A DNA stretch of 64,000 bases from Roseovarius sp. MMSF_3281 (GTDB lineage Bacteria; Pseudomonadota; Alphaproteobacteria; Rhodobacterales; Rhodobacteraceae): NCBI RefSeq assembly GCF_030733685.1, contig NZ_JASHIM010000001.1, forward strand, positions 372,001 to 436,000, given 5' to 3'. Shown in pieces: positions 42,785-55,200 of the stretch (its first letter is position 1; each line of letters starts with the position of its first letter). A program made the translations under genes and the position numbers. Under the pieces are notes generated by a model. The model saw only the letters and a list, made by a program, of their open reading frames with translations. It ran no database searches and was not told the DNA's origin.

Positions 42785-45649
42785 TCAGTCGGTCTCCTTC
42801 TCGCTGGGTTTGACGTTGAGGGAAGGATCGTAATCCATCGGCTCCACGTTGACGGTTTCCCCGGCGTAGCGCGCGATGCGCGACAAGCTGTAAAGCATGA
42901 GCATCACAGCGCCCAACACGGTCAGGAAAACCCCAAGGTCGAACATGAAGGCCGAACCGAAGCCGAATTTCTCGATCCCCGGCAGGTGGATATATTCATA
43001 AAAGCTGGTCAGGAAGGGACGGCCAAAGAGGAAGGCCCCTGCCCCGGTCAGCCCGGCAACCAGCGCACCCCAGCCGATAAGCGAATGATATTCGATCCGC
43101 TTGCGGCTTTGCGTCCAGGCAAAACCCGAGGCCATGTATTGCATCAGTAGCGCGATGGAAATCACCAAGCCCGCCACGAAGCCGCCGCCAGGCTGGTTAT
43201 GGCCGCGCAGGAAGATGTAGACACCGACCATGACCGCAATGGGCAGCATGGCACGCGTGCCCACCACCATCATCAGCGGGTGCCGGTCGCGGGAGCGGTC
43301 AGGCGGGACGGGAGCGGCGCGCAGCTTGGCCCCCGCTGGCCCATCCAAAAGCGATTCCATCAGCGCGTAGATGGTCAGGCCCGCGATCCCCAGAACGATG
43401 ATTTCGCCATAGGTGTCGTATCCCCGGAAGTCGACAAGGATCACGTTGACGACATTGGTCCCACCGCCGCCGGTATAGGAGTTGGCAAGGTGGTAGTCGG
43501 AAATCGTGCTGAAATCACGCGTGAGGAAAGCATAGGCCAGACCGGCCACCGCACCACCTGCGGCGATGGCAATGGTACCGTCGCGCAGGCGCAGCCCTGC
43601 ACCGCTTTCGCGCGGTGTGCCCTTGGGCATGAAGTAAAGCGCCAGCAGCAGCAGCATGATGGTCACAGTTTCAACCGAGATTTGCGTCAGCGCGAGGTCA
43701 GGCGCCGAAAGATAAACAAAACCGGCCGAGATCATCAGACCGATCACCCCGATCAAGATCAGCGCGCGGAACCGGTTGCGGTGGTTCAGCACGACAAGCG
43801 TAGTGGCACCCATCAAAAGCACCCAGCCCGCCGCGACCACTGCCGGGATTGGCAAAAGATCGCGCGTGGGCGGCGAGAGTGTGCCCGAGGAAAAGGCGAG
43901 GTAACCCAGCGCCGTGGTCACGGCCACGAAGATCGCCAGGTAACGGCTGATCGCGCCATTGTGCAGGCTCTCAGTGCCAGCGCGCGTGAGGCGCACCATG
44001 GCACCAATAAGCGCATCGAAAATGTTCTTCGCTTCCGGGCGCGGGGTGGCAAGCCATGCGCGATCCAGCGGTTTGTGCAACAGCAGAAGGATGATCCCGC
44101 CCACGACCGCGATGATCGAGAGATAAAGCGCGGGCGTCAGGCCGTGCCAAAGTTTCAGGTGAGCGTGGGTTTCATGGCCGGTGACGGCGGTGGCGGCCAT
44201 GTTGACCACGGGTTCAGCCAGGAAAGGCATGATGCCGATCACGACAACCATGACCGTCAAAAGCGCTGGTGCCGCCCACATTCCAAAGGGCGGATCATGC
44301 GGTTTGGCGGGGTAATCATCGCGCACCGGCCCGCCGAAAACGTGGAAGATGAAGCGCAAGCTGTAAGCGACCGAGAAGACAGCCCCAAGCGTGGCAAGCG
44401 CGGGCACGATCCATGGATTTTCCCACCAGACGGTATGCACCGCTTCTTCCAGCATCTTTTCCTTGGAGATAAAGCCGTTGAAGGGTGCTATCCCGGCCAT
44501 GGACAGTGCGGTGATGGTGCCAATCACGGCGGTGATCGGCATGAGTTTTGCCAGCCCGCCAAGGCGCTTGATGTCACGTGTATGCGCCTCGTGATCAACG
44601 ATGCCCGCAGTCATAAAGAGCGCGGCCTTGAAGGTCAGGTGGTTGATGATGTGGAAGACAGCGGCGATCGCGGCGGCCTCGGTGCCAAAGCCCAAAAGCA
44701 TGGTCAGAAGGCCAAGGTGCGAGACCGTCGAGAAAGCCAACAGCGCCTTCAGATCATCCTTAAAGAGCGCGATCACCGCCCCCAGAACCATGGTGATCAG
44801 GCCGACGGTGGCGACGATATAGAACCACTCGGGCGTCCCTGCGAGCGCGGGCCACATGCGCGCCATCAGGAACACACCAGCCTTTACCATAGTGGCCGAG
44901 TGCAGGTAGGCCGAAACCGGCGTGGGCGCGGCCATGGCATGTGGCAACCAGAAATGAAAGGGGAACTGCGCGGATTTCGTAAAAGCCCCAAGCAGGATCA
45001 GGATGAGCGCGGGCATATACCACTCAGACGCTTTGATCTGATCCCCGGCGGCCAAGATATCGGTCAGGTTGTAGCTGCCCACGATATTGCCCAAGATCAG
45101 CATACCACCGATCATGGCCAACCCACCGGCCCCAGTCACGGCCAATGCCATGCGCGCGCCTTGGCGGCCTTCGGGCAGGTGTTTCCAATAGCCGATGAGC
45201 AAGAAGGACGAGAGCGAAGTCAGTTCCCAGAAAATCAGTAAAAGCAGGATGTTGTCGGACAGCACGATGCCCAGCATCGCGCCTTGGAAGAGCAGTAGGT
45301 AGGTATAAAACTGCCCCATCGGGTCCTCGCCCGAGAGGTAAAACCGGGCATAAAGCGTGATCAGCAGACCAACACCAAGGATCATGCCCGCGAAAAGCAA
45401 CCCCAGACCATCAAGGAAAAAGCTGGCCGACAGGCCAAGTTGCGGAAGCCAAGCGATCTCGGCGCGGATCACCTCGCCTTGCATGACCGAAGGCGCAAGG
45501 GTGCCAAGCATGACGATGGCAAGAATTGTCGGGGCGGCGGTGAATGAGGCGCAGGCGTTGCGCCCCGCGCGGATCATGATGCCGGGCACGAGCGCGCCCA
45601 GAAATGGAAGGATCGCGATGATCGGTAATAGACTGCCGCCGTTGCTCAT
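42785..45649 (-). CDS. mrpA: Fused Na+/H+ antiporter subunits A and B (MrpAB/PhaAB)
   Basis: A 954-aa membrane protein. The first roughly 750 residues are MrpA (NuoL-like core with FWELTSLSSFLLIGYW, FPFHFWLPHAMAAPTPVSAYLHSATMV, HIINHLTFKAALFM). The last 190 or so are MrpB (GGGFVAGLVISIALLMQYMA, FLTVLGAVMLMLYSLSR). This fusion is the group 2 or Pha type known from Rhizobium and marine alphaproteobacteria. It is the first gene of the operon A/B-C-D-E-F-G on the minus strand and suits a saline or alkaline habitat. Confidence 0.95.
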   Translation of the reverse strand: MSNGGSLLPIIAILPFLGALVPGIMIRAGRNACASFTAAPTILAIVMLGTLAPSVMQGEVIRAEIAWLPQLGLSASFFLDGLGLLFAGMILGVGLLITLYARFYLSGEDPMGQFYTYLLLFQGAMLGIVLSDNILLLLIFWELTSLSSFLLIGYWKHLPEGRQGARMALAVTGAGGLAMIGGMLILGNIVGSYNLTDILAAGDQIKASEWYMPALILILLGAFTKSAQFPFHFWLPHAMAAPTPVSAYLHSATMVKAGVFLMARMWPALAGTPEWFYIVATVGLITMVLGAVIALFKDDLKALLAFSTVSHLGLLTMLLGFGTEAAAIAAVFHIINHLTFKAALFMTAGIVDHEAHTRDIKRLGGLAKLMPITAVIGTITALSMAGIAPFNGFISKEKMLEEAVHTVWWENPWIVPALATLGAVFSVAYSLRFIFHVFGGPVRDDYPAKPHDPPFGMWAAPALLTVMVVVIGIMPFLAEPVVNMAATAVTGHETHAHLKLWHGLTPALYLSIIAVVGGIILLLLHKPLDRAWLATPRPEAKNIFDALIGAMVRLTRAGTESLHNGAISRYLAIFVAVTTALGYLAFSSGTLSPPTRDLLPIPAVVAAGWVLLMGATTLVVLNHRNRFRALILIGVIGLMISAGFVYLSAPDLALTQISVETVTIMLLLLALYFMPKGTPRESGAGLRLRDGTIAIAAGGAVAGLAYAFLTRDFSTISDYHLANSYTGGGGTNVVNVILVDFRGYDTYGEIIVLGIAGLTIYALMESLLDGPAGAKLRAAPVPPDRSRDRHPLMMVVGTRAMLPIAVMVGVYIFLRGHNQPGGGFVAGLVISIALLMQYMASGFAWTQSRKRIEYHSLIGWGALVAGLTGAGAFLFGRPFLTSFYEYIHLPGIEKFGFGSAFMFDLGVFLTVLGAVMLMLYSLSRIARYAGETVNVEPMDYDPSLNVKPSEKETD

Positions 45650-45828
45650 GTGCCCCCCGTTTTGTTTTCACCAAATTTGGCTTCTGACTTTTGTAGCCAG
45701 TTGTGACCTTCTGTTAAAGTCAACTCTTTCGCTTCACCACAGGATATTTGAATAACCCCCTCAGCTTACGAAATAATATTCGCCGATAAACTAGCGAAGT
45801 TATCGGGAATTTCACCTCCCTAAACCAA

Positions 45829-45860
45829 AAAAACGGCGCCCGAAACCATGGGCGCCGTTG
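45829..45860 (-). terminator. Intrinsic terminator of katG
   Basis: A perfect 9-bp stem ACGGCGCCC / GGGCGCCGT with an 8-base loop. Read on the minus strand it is followed by TTTTTTT. It sits about 50 bases past the katG stop. Confidence 0.9.
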
Positions 45861-45906
45861 CATCTTGTAGGCTACAGGCAGGGACACACGACCCCTGCCC
45901 TGAGCA

Positions 45907-48108
<2,202 letters not shown>

Positions 48109-48176
48109 TTATGGCTCTGATTTCAAAGACGACGACAGGGGCACGCGGACCTGCGACCAACTTCCCCCACCTGCCT

Positions 48177-48191
48177 TTAGAATCACTCTAA
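48177..48191. promoter_or_regulatory. Candidate OxyR/LysR-type operator between katG and oxyR
   Basis: The dyad TTAGA-ATCAC-TCTAA contains a T-N11-A core, the general LysR-regulator box. It lies about 52 bases before oxyR and 87 bases before katG, a sensible place for a shared site. It does not match the full four-part E. coli OxyR consensus. Confidence 0.4.
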
Positions 48192-48242
48192 CAAACAACG
48201 GCCATTGGATTAAGTTGCATTTTCTGATTGCCTCGATAACTT

Positions 48243-49133
48243 ATGATTATGGATAACTTCTCATTGAGACAATTGCGTTATTTCGCGGCCCTTGCCCGCC
48301 ATGGTCATTTCGGACGCGCCGCCGAGGCCAGTGCGATCTCCCAACCCGCTTTGTCAGTACAGATCCGCGATCTGGAAGCGGCGATCGGTCAGGTTTTGTT
48401 CGAACGCGGTGCCCGACAGGTGCGCCTGACCCGCTTTGGCGAAGAATTCGCTGGCCGTGTGAAAGACATCCTGCGCTCGGTCGATGAACTGTCCGAGATG
48501 GCGCGAGTGGCGCGCACTGGGCTGTCAGGCTCGCTTCGCTTGGGCGTCATTCCGACCATTGCGCCATACCTGTTGCCGCGTGTCATTGGCCGGCTAAACG
48601 ACGCCTACGCCGACCTCGACCTGCACGTACGAGAAAGCATTACACCCCGTCTGCTGGACGAATTGGGCGAAGGGCGTTTGGACGCGGCCATCGTCGCTCT
48701 CCCCGTATCAGAGCCGTCGCTGCTTGAGGTCCCACTTTTTGAAGAAAGCCTTTTGTTGGTGCGCCCTGAAGCTGAGCGCGATGCGCCGGTGCCCTCCCCC
48801 GAAGCGTTACATGAAATGCGGCTGTTACTTTTGGAAGAAGGTCATTGCTTTCGCGATCAGGCGCTATCGTTTTGTCATCTGGGCCAAGGGCGCGGGCGCG
48901 AAGGCTTGGATGGAAGTTCTTTATCGACATTGGTGCAAATGGTCGGCGCGGGGCTTGGCGTGACCTTGATCCCGGAAATGGCGGTGCCGGTGGAAACCAG
49001 ATCGGCCAATGTCAGCCTTGCGCGGTTCGACGATCCGCAACCGGGGCGGACGATTGGCATGGTCTGGCGCAAGTCCAGCCCGTTATCCGAGGATTTGCTG
49101 CGCCTGTCCGAAGTTGTGGGCGCCGCGGCCTGA
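48243..49133 (+). CDS. oxyR: Hydrogen peroxide-sensing LysR-type regulator OxyR
   Basis: A 296-aa LysR-family regulator with an N-terminal winged helix (LRQLRYFAALARHGHFGRAAEASAI) and a C-terminal sensor domain. The segment EEGHCFRDQALSFC holds Cys202 and Cys211, with the spacing of the redox pair Cys199/Cys208 of E. coli OxyR, and the surrounding residues are diagnostic. It should activate katG under peroxide. Two ATGs (48243, 48249) are possible, and neither has a clear ribosome site. Confidence 0.94.
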   Translation: MIMDNFSLRQLRYFAALARHGHFGRAAEASAISQPALSVQIRDLEAAIGQVLFERGARQVRLTRFGEEFAGRVKDILRSVDELSEMARVARTGLSGSLRLGVIPTIAPYLLPRVIGRLNDAYADLDLHVRESITPRLLDELGEGRLDAAIVALPVSEPSLLEVPLFEESLLLVRPEAERDAPVPSPEALHEMRLLLLEEGHCFRDQALSFCHLGQGRGREGLDGSSLSTLVQMVGAGLGVTLIPEMAVPVETRSANVSLARFDDPQPGRTIGMVWRKSSPLSEDLLRLSEVVGAAA

Positions 49134-49139
49134 GCCTGC

Positions 49140-51083
49140 TCAGGCGCGCTTGCTGTCGATCTGCGCCACGCCCAAGACATCAAGAACGCGCGCCTCGATA
49201 TCGGCCGCATTCAGACCGGCGGTGGCGTACATGTCTTCCGGCGTGGCTTGATCGATAAAGATATCCGGCAAGACCATCGAGCGGAATTTCAGCCCGTGAT
49301 CGAACACGCCATGTTCCGCCAAAAGATGGCTGACATGGCTGCCAAAGCCGCCGATCGCGCCTTCCTCAATGGTGATCATCGACTCGTGATTGGCCGCCAG
49401 ATCAAGGATCAGCGCGGCATCAAGCGGCTTGGCAAATCGCGCATCGACCACCGTGGGGTCAATACCGCGCGCCCGGAGGGCCTCGGAGGCTTTCATCACT
49501 TCGCCCAGACGGGTGCCGAAGGACAGGAGTGCCACGCGGCTGCCCTCCCGGATCATACGGCCTTTGCCCAGTTCCAGTATCTCGCCGCGCTCAGGCATTT
49601 CAACGCCTTCGCCTTCGCCCCGCGGGTAACGGAAGGCAATCGGGCCGTCGTTATGGGCAACGGCGGTGGCAACCATATGCTTCAGCTCGGCCTCATCGGC
49701 GGCGGCCATCACGGTAAAGCCCGGCAGATTGGACAAAAAGGCCACATCGTAGCTACCTGCGTGGGTCGCACCATCAGCCCCAACCAACCCCGCACGATCA
49801 ATGGCGAACCGCACCGGCAAACGCTGGATCGCCACGTCATGCACCACTTGGTCAAACCCACGTTGCAGGAAGGTGGAATAAAGTGCGCAGAAGGGTTTCA
49901 TGCCGCCTGCGGCCAAGCCCGCAGAAAAGGTTACGGCGTGTTGTTCTGCAATGCCGACGTCGAAACAACGGCTGGGATACCGGTTTTGGAACAGGTCCAA
50001 CCCGGTCCCATCGGGCATGGCGGCGGTGATCGCGCAAATCTTGTCATCAAGGGCCGCTTCTTGCAGCAGCGCCTCGGCGAACACCTTGGTATAGCTTGGG
50101 GCGTTTGAGGCGGCTTTCTTCTGCTCGCCTGTGGCCACGTCGAATTTCGACGTGGCGTGGCCACCGTCACTGCGGGCCTCGGCGGGGGCGTATCCCTTGC
50201 CCTTCTTGGTGCAGACATGGATCAGGATCGGCCCGTTGGCGCGTTGCCGCACGGTACGCAAGACCGGCAGCAGTTGATCCATGTTGTGCCCGTCGATGGG
50301 GCCGACATAGCTAAAGCCAAGCTCCTCGAAAAGCGTCCCGCCAACGGTCATGCCCTTGAGCATTTCCTTGGCCCGTTTCGCCCCCATCTGGAATGGCGGC
50401 GGCAGAAGCGAGACCGCGCCCTTGGCGGCAGCCTTGAATTCTTGAAACGGCTCTCCGGCGTAAAGCCGTGAAAGGTAAGACGAAAGCGCCCCAACCGGCG
50501 GGGCAATGGACATTTCGTTATCGTTGAGGATGACGATCAGGCGTTTCCCCAGATGGCCCGCGTTATTGAGCGCCTCAAAGGCCATGCCCGCCGACATCGC
50601 ACCGTCACCGATGATAGCGATGGCATCGCCATGGCCGGTGTCACAAGCCCCGCCCAGATCGCGCGCCACGGCAAAGCCAAGGGCGGCACTGATCGAAGTG
50701 GAGCTATGCGCCGCGCCGAAAGGGTCATAGGGCGACTCGGATCGTTTGGTGAACCCCGACAGCCCGCCCTTCTGGCGCAGGCTGAGCATCCGGTCGCGCC
50801 GTCCGGTCAGGATCTTATGCGGGTAGCATTGGTGGCTGACATCCCAGATGATCTTGTCACGCGGTGCGTCGAAAACAGCATGCAAGGCCACGGTAAGCTC
50901 CACCACGCCAAGCCCTGCACCAAGATGACCACCCGTTTGCGAGACGGCCGCAATAGTATCGGCGCGCAACTCATCCGCCAGTTTGCCCAACTCCGCATCG
51001 GAAAATGCCTTCAGGTCCGCAGGCGATTGCACGCGATCCAAAAGCGGGGTCTCGGGGTTCTGGGTCAGCGGTGGCTGCGACAT
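49140..51083 (-). CDS. dxs: 1-deoxy-D-xylulose-5-phosphate synthase
   Basis: A 647-aa thiamine diphosphate enzyme joining pyruvate and glyceraldehyde 3-phosphate, the first step of the MEP isoprenoid route. ThDP-binding [18 protein letters not shown] and [15 protein letters not shown] occur in the first third, then [17 protein letters not shown] and [15 protein letters not shown] in the pyrimidine domain. It is encoded directly after ispA on the same strand, 15 bases apart, in the common order xseB-ispA-dxs. Confidence 0.97.
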   Translation of the reverse strand: MSQPPLTQNPETPLLDRVQSPADLKAFSDAELGKLADELRADTIAAVSQTGGHLGAGLGVVELTVALHAVFDAPRDKIIWDVSHQCYPHKILTGRRDRMLSLRQKGGLSGFTKRSESPYDPFGAAHSSTSISAALGFAVARDLGGACDTGHGDAIAIIGDGAMSAGMAFEALNNAGHLGKRLIVILNDNEMSIAPPVGALSSYLSRLYAGEPFQEFKAAAKGAVSLLPPPFQMGAKRAKEMLKGMTVGGTLFEELGFSYVGPIDGHNMDQLLPVLRTVRQRANGPILIHVCTKKGKGYAPAEARSDGGHATSKFDVATGEQKKAASNAPSYTKVFAEALLQEAALDDKICAITAAMPDGTGLDLFQNRYPSRCFDVGIAEQHAVTFSAGLAAGGMKPFCALYSTFLQRGFDQVVHDVAIQRLPVRFAIDRAGLVGADGATHAGSYDVAFLSNLPGFTVMAAADEAELKHMVATAVAHNDGPIAFRYPRGEGEGVEMPERGEILELGKGRMIREGSRVALLSFGTRLGEVMKASEALRARGIDPTVVDARFAKPLDAALILDLAANHESMITIEEGAIGGFGSHVSHLLAEHGVFDHGLKFRSMVLPDIFIDQATPEDMYATAGLNAADIEARVLDVLGVAQIDSKRA

Positions 51084-51098
51084 GGCGAAACGCCTTTC

Positions 51099-52028
51099 CT
51101 AGGTACGGCGCGAGATAACGAAGCGGGCGGCCTCGCGCAAGCAGTCGCCCTGTTCTTGATATATATCTAGGGCTGTGCAGGCGTTGTGCACGAGTTCAGC
51201 AGCATATTCCTTGGCGCCGTCAAGACCCATGTGGCTGACGAAAGTGGCTTTGCCCCGGTCCGCGTCCTTGCCCACAGCCTTACCCATTTCATCTGCATCG
51301 CCCTCGATATCCAGCACGTCGTCCCAGATTTGGAAGGCAAGCCCGAGGCATTCGCCATAGGTATCAAGGGCCTGCCAATGTGCGTCGTCCGCCTCGGTCA
51401 GAACCGCGCCGGCCCGGGCCGACCAGCGGATCAGCGCACCGGTTTTGCCGTGCTGAACCTGCTTGATTTTCTCAAGACCATAAGGAGTTCCGCAGGTTTC
51501 GGCGGCGATATCCATCATTTGGCCGCCCACCATGCCGCTATGGCCCGCGGCGATGGCCAGTGAGCGTACTAGATTAAGCTGTACTTGCGGGGCAATTCCT
51601 GTGGGCCGTGTCAGAAGTTCAAACGCCAGGGTCTGCAGGGCGTCCCCTGCAAGAACGGCGGTATGTTCGTTCCATTTGCGGTGCACGGTGGGCTGGCCCC
51701 GACGCAGGTCATCGTCATCCATACACGGCAGGTCGTCATGGATCAGCGAATAGGCATGGATACATTCGATGGCGAGGGCGGGCCATTGCGCCGTGCGCGT
51801 ATCAATCCCGTTCATGCGGGCCGATTCGAGCACCAGAAAAGCGCGCAGGGCTTTGCCGCCTGCCAGCGCATATTGCATGGCGTCGGTCAGATCGCCTTTG
51901 TGCCGTCCCAACACGTCAAGTTTCGCGGCGGACACAAGGCTTTGCGCCCGCTTCAGGGCCGCTTTGAAGTCACGCGGCTTCAGATCGTCGGTGCGGTCGA
52001 AATCCAACCCGCCAAGAACATTTTCCAT
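51099..52028 (-). CDS. ispA: Farnesyl/geranyl diphosphate synthase
   Basis: A 309-aa trans-isoprenyl diphosphate synthase. The first Asp-rich motif is HDDLPCMDDDDLRRGQPTVH, the second is FQIWDDVLDIEGD, and GGKALRAFLVLESARM lies near the N-terminus. It condenses isopentenyl units made by the Dxs route. ATG 52028 (MENVLGGLDF) is nine bases after the xseB stop. The longer open frame to 52136 overlaps xseB and gives a Gly/His-rich nonsense N-terminus. Confidence 0.94.
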   Translation of the reverse strand: MENVLGGLDFDRTDDLKPRDFKAALKRAQSLVSAAKLDVLGRHKGDLTDAMQYALAGGKALRAFLVLESARMNGIDTRTAQWPALAIECIHAYSLIHDDLPCMDDDDLRRGQPTVHRKWNEHTAVLAGDALQTLAFELLTRPTGIAPQVQLNLVRSLAIAAGHSGMVGGQMMDIAAETCGTPYGLEKIKQVQHGKTGALIRWSARAGAVLTEADDAHWQALDTYGECLGLAFQIWDDVLDIEGDADEMGKAVGKDADRGKATFVSHMGLDGAKEYAAELVHNACTALDIYQEQGDCLREAARFVISRRT

Positions 52029-52036
52029 GGGAACGG

Positions 52037-52279
52037 TCAGCCAGCGTCGACCGGCGTGGTGCCCGTCGGTGTGCCCTCGCCATCCAGCGTGATGGCAGCA
52101 ACCTTTTCCTCGGCCTCTTTCAGCTTGGCCTCGCATCGCTTCTTGAGCTTGGCGCCGCGTTCGTAAAGCGCGATCGACTCCTCAAGCGCCACGTCGCCGC
52201 GCTCCAGCTTGCCCACGACCTGCTCCAATTCTTGCATGGCCGCTTCAAAGGACATTTCGGAAACGTCGGTGTCAGACAT
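52037..52279 (-). CDS. xseB: Exodeoxyribonuclease VII small subunit
   Basis: An 80-aa protein with the XseB pattern SFEAAMQELEQVVGKLERGD, LEESIALYERG and KLKKRCEAKLKEAEEKV. It forms exonuclease VII with XseA, which is not in the window. It is first in the xseB-ispA-dxs operon, an arrangement common in proteobacteria. Confidence 0.95.
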   Translation of the reverse strand: MSDTDVSEMSFEAAMQELEQVVGKLERGDVALEESIALYERGAKLKKRCEAKLKEAEEKVAAITLDGEGTPTGTTPVDAG

Positions 52280-52380
52280 GGGCTTGATCCTGTGGCTACT
52301 GGTTTCGAGTCACTCTAGCGATGCTGCCGGAGAGGTTCAATTCAGTTGACGGGGCAAGTGGCCTGAGGAATTCTGCCATC

Positions 52381-53349
52381 ATGAGCAAATCCTCCCGACA
52401 TGACGAGCAAAAGTTAGACGCGATTCTGGCATTGACCGAGCGGTTCGACGCCGCGCGCAAGGCTGACACGGCATTGAAGACGGTCGAGATCGAAGATCTG
52501 TTGCGGTTGGTAAACGGCAAACGGGCGATAATCGCCTGCCAATTTGCCGGGCGCGCCGCAGTCATGCGGTTTTTTCTGGATGATGACCCGGCACTATCGC
52601 AACGCGAATGGGATGAGTTGCAACGCATCCATCCGGTGATGGCACAAGGCCCCTACCGCGTGGTTGAGCCGCTTTTTCACAGCGCCGGACAAAACCTGTT
52701 GGTGGTGGAGCGCGCCGAAGGCACGCCCCTGTTGCAGCTTATGTGGCAAAGCGACCGGGCGGATCGGGTGCAGTACATGGAGCCCGCCGCCCGATGGCTG
52801 CGCCTTTACACCGGCGGAACCGAGGAATGGCGCAGGGCGCGACATCGCCGTTGGCTGGACAAGGCAAAACATGCCGCCGAACGGCAGGCCTTCGACAACC
52901 TTCGAAAGATTGAAGTTGAGATCATAGACCTGCTGCAGCAGATGGCGGACCGCATGGATGGCGCGGAATGGCGCACCGCGATCCTGCATGGCGATTTTCA
53001 CCCCAACAACCTGATTGCTCAAGGCCGCGATTTGGTAGGCATTGATACCGGTGGATCGGCCCGGATGCCGATTTACAAGGATATGGCGCGCTTCTTGGTG
53101 CATATGGGGCGGCGCGGCATGTGGCCCTCGGGCAAAACGCGTTTTGGCGTGGATGCCATCGGGCTTGCCAATATGGAAGAGGTCTTTGGCCTCAATGCCT
53201 TTGAGCGGCAGTTCGCGCTGCCCTTCATGATAGGTTGCGAGGGGTTGATGCGCGTGGAAACGCGGGAACTCTCCTCCTCCCGCGTGCGGCGGTCGGAGGA
53301 GATGTATACCCAGCTCCGCGAGGATCTGGCGGCACTTCTAAATGCGTGA
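52381..53349 (+). CDS. APH-family phosphotransferase
   Basis: A 322-aa aminoglycoside phosphotransferase-like kinase fold. The catalytic loop is LHGDFHPNNLI (Asp, Asn), the metal-binding segment is VGIDTGGSARM in place of the classical IDWE, and an N-terminal lobe has RAAVMRFFLDDD. Substrates of such chromosomal members are varied (sugars, choline, cell-wall intermediates), and none can be told here. ATG 52381 is preceded by GAGGA. It is convergent with the HerA-like gene and ends one base from its stop. Confidence 0.78.
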   Translation: MSKSSRHDEQKLDAILALTERFDAARKADTALKTVEIEDLLRLVNGKRAIIACQFAGRAAVMRFFLDDDPALSQREWDELQRIHPVMAQGPYRVVEPLFHSAGQNLLVVERAEGTPLLQLMWQSDRADRVQYMEPAARWLRLYTGGTEEWRRARHRRWLDKAKHAAERQAFDNLRKIEVEIIDLLQQMADRMDGAEWRTAILHGDFHPNNLIAQGRDLVGIDTGGSARMPIYKDMARFLVHMGRRGMWPSGKTRFGVDAIGLANMEEVFGLNAFERQFALPFMIGCEGLMRVETRELSSSRVRRSEEMYTQLREDLAALLNA

Positions 53350-54900
53350 TCAACGCCCTTTGAAAAACCCGCCCAAGATGCCACGTACGATGCGCCGGCC
53401 GGTGGTGCCCTTGAGTTCGCGCACCACGGCCTTGGTCAAAGCGGCACCAATGCCCGCCGCGATACCGCCCTCATCCTTCTTTTTACTGGTCGAACGAGAA
53501 ACGCCCTTGCCCGAATAGCGGCGTGCGGCGTTGAATTCGCGCATGGCGGCGGTTTCTTTCTCGGCGGCTTGCTCTGCTTCTTCGGCCTCGCGCGCGGCCT
53601 TTTCTGCACGTGAGGCAAGGATTTCATGGGCTGAACGCCGGTCTAGCACCTCGTCGTATTTCCCCGCGACGGGCGAGGATGCCATCACCCGTTGCCGTTC
53701 AGCATCGGAAATCGGCCCCAGTTGCGAAGACGGCGGGCGGATCAGGGTACGTTCCACGATACCGGGGATGCCGTCATCTTCCAGCATGGAGGTCACCGCC
53801 TCGCCCACACCCACATCCCGGATCGCATCGGCAACATCGAAGCGCTTATTTGGACGATAGGTTTCAGCCGCCCGGCGCAAGGCCTTTTGATCGCGGGCGG
53901 TGAAGGCACGCAGGGCATGTTGCACCCGGTTGCCCAATTGCCCAAGGATGTCTTCGGGCACGTCATCGGGATTTTGGGTGATGAAATACACCCCAACCCC
54001 TTTTGATCGGATCAGTCGCGCGACCTGTTCCACCTTGTCCACAAGTGCATCCGGGGCGTCATCGAACAGAAGATGTGCCTCGTCAAAGAAAAACACCAGC
54101 TTGGGCTTGTCCGGATCGCCCACTTCGGGAAGGTTTTCGAAAAGTTCGCTCAGCAGCCACAATAGGAAGGTGGCATAAAGGCGCGGCGACTGCATCAGGC
54201 GGTCGGAACTCAGGATGTTGATCCGCCCCTGCCCCTCGGGGGTGCATTGCATGAGGTCGGACAACTCCAGCGCGGGTTCGCCAAAGAACTGCGTGGCCCC
54301 TTGGTTTTCCAACACCAGCAATTCGCGCTGGATCGTGCCGACCGAGCGGGACGAGACATTGCCGTAGCGCAGGGAAAGCTCATCCTCATTCTCACCCACC
54401 CAGACCAGAAGCGATTGCAGATCCTTGAGGTCAAGCAGCGGCATGCCCTGTTCATCTGCCACGCGGAAGGCAATATTCAGCACCCCCTCTTGTGCGTCGC
54501 TGAGGTTCATCAGCCGCGACAGCAAAAGCGGCCCCATCTCGGCCACGGTGGTACGAACAGGGTGGCCTTGGTCGCCGAAAATATCCCAGAACGTTACCGG
54601 AAAGGATTCGTAACCGTAATCATCGAAACCTATGGTTCCGGCGCGTTTCATGAAAGCTTCGTGCAATTTGAAACTTTCACTGCCAGAAGCCGCCAACCCC
54701 GAAAGGTCACCTTTCACGTCTGACAGGAAAACCGGCACACCCGCCTTTGAAAACCCTTCGGCCAGGATCTGCAGCGTGACGGTTTTGCCCGTCCCGGTCG
54801 CCCCGGCGATCAATCCATGGCGGTTGGCATATTCCAGTAAAAGCCCCTGCTCGACACCATATTCAGGGCCACCCCCGCCAACGAACACATGATTTTCCAC
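53350..54900 (-). CDS. HerA-like ATPase (DUF853 / YjgR family)
   Basis: A 516-aa FtsK/HerA-superfamily ATPase with Walker A AGATGTGKTVTLQ, Walker B VFFFDEAHLLFDDA, arginine-finger region RLIRSKGVGVYFITQNPDD and DUF853-specific YRPNKRFDVADAIRDVGVGEA. A Glu/Ala-rich coiled coil (AREAEEAEQAAEKET) precedes the basic C-terminus. The role is not known; HerA relatives move DNA. I prefer GTG 54900 (ENHVFVGGGG follows) behind GACGGGGA; GTG 54927 is the longer choice. Confidence 0.87.
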   Translation of the reverse strand: MENHVFVGGGGPEYGVEQGLLLEYANRHGLIAGATGTGKTVTLQILAEGFSKAGVPVFLSDVKGDLSGLAASGSESFKLHEAFMKRAGTIGFDDYGYESFPVTFWDIFGDQGHPVRTTVAEMGPLLLSRLMNLSDAQEGVLNIAFRVADEQGMPLLDLKDLQSLLVWVGENEDELSLRYGNVSSRSVGTIQRELLVLENQGATQFFGEPALELSDLMQCTPEGQGRINILSSDRLMQSPRLYATFLLWLLSELFENLPEVGDPDKPKLVFFFDEAHLLFDDAPDALVDKVEQVARLIRSKGVGVYFITQNPDDVPEDILGQLGNRVQHALRAFTARDQKALRRAAETYRPNKRFDVADAIRDVGVGEAVTSMLEDDGIPGIVERTLIRPPSSQLGPISDAERQRVMASSPVAGKYDEVLDRRSAHEILASRAEKAAREAEEAEQAAEKETAAMREFNAARRYSGKGVSRSTSKKKDEGGIAAGIGAALTKAVVRELKGTTGRRIVRGILGGFFKGR

Positions 54901-55023
54901 GACAAATCCCCGTCCCGATTTTTCCACGATCCGACCATACTCGGTTAACTTTTCTCTGCCAGCATGAATTTGCTCGATGCCTTGTGTCTTCTTGGGATCG
55001 GGTGACTTCCTCCCTGTCAGACT

Positions 55024-55050
55024 GGCCGCGCCTTCGGGTGCGGCCCTTTT
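55024..55050 (+). terminator. Orphan intrinsic terminator 1
   Basis: The stem GGCCGCGCC / GGTGCGGCC with a stable TTCG tetraloop is followed by CTTTTTG. No plus-strand gene precedes it. The bases just before it contain CTTCCTCCCT, resembling the anti-Shine-Dalgarno C-rich motif of several alphaproteobacterial small RNAs. Confidence 0.75.
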
Positions 55051-55096
55051 TGTTCGGTGTTGGAAAAGAAACTGTCGGATTCGTGCAGGTTGGCTG

Positions 55097-55125
55097 TTGA
55101 CGGGTCATTCGAACTGCCCTAGCGT
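55097..55125 (+). promoter_or_regulatory. Possible sigma-70 promoter of a small RNA
   Basis: TTGACG at 55097-55102 and TAGCGT at 55120-55125 are separated by 17 bases. Transcription from about 55132 to the terminator at 55200 would give an RNA near 67 nt. The -10 box is a weak match. Confidence 0.35.
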
Positions 55126-55131
55126 TCGGTG

Positions 55132-55200
55132 CAATGACTAAGTCGGCCAGTCCGGCAGGGAGAAACAGGAAAAGAGGCCACGTGGTCTCTTTTTCTTTTT
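55132..55200 (+). ncRNA. Candidate small RNA
   Basis: The segment between the possible promoter and the second orphan terminator is about 67 nt. It contains a purine-rich single-stranded part (GGGAGAAACAGGAAAAG) before the terminator hairpin. The call rests only on promoter and terminator spacing; I do not recognise a family. Confidence 0.3.
55173..55200 (+). terminator. Orphan intrinsic terminator 2
   Basis: The stem AGAGGCC / GGTCTCT with loop ACGT is followed by TTTTCTTTTT. It is a strong Rho-independent signal on the plus strand, about 150 bases before the ialB start. Confidence 0.8.

Noticed and set aside
43199..45241. Plus-strand open frame of 680 codons opposite mrpAB
   Set aside because: Shadow of a membrane-protein gene, very rich in His, Asp, Gln and Arg; no domain is visible.
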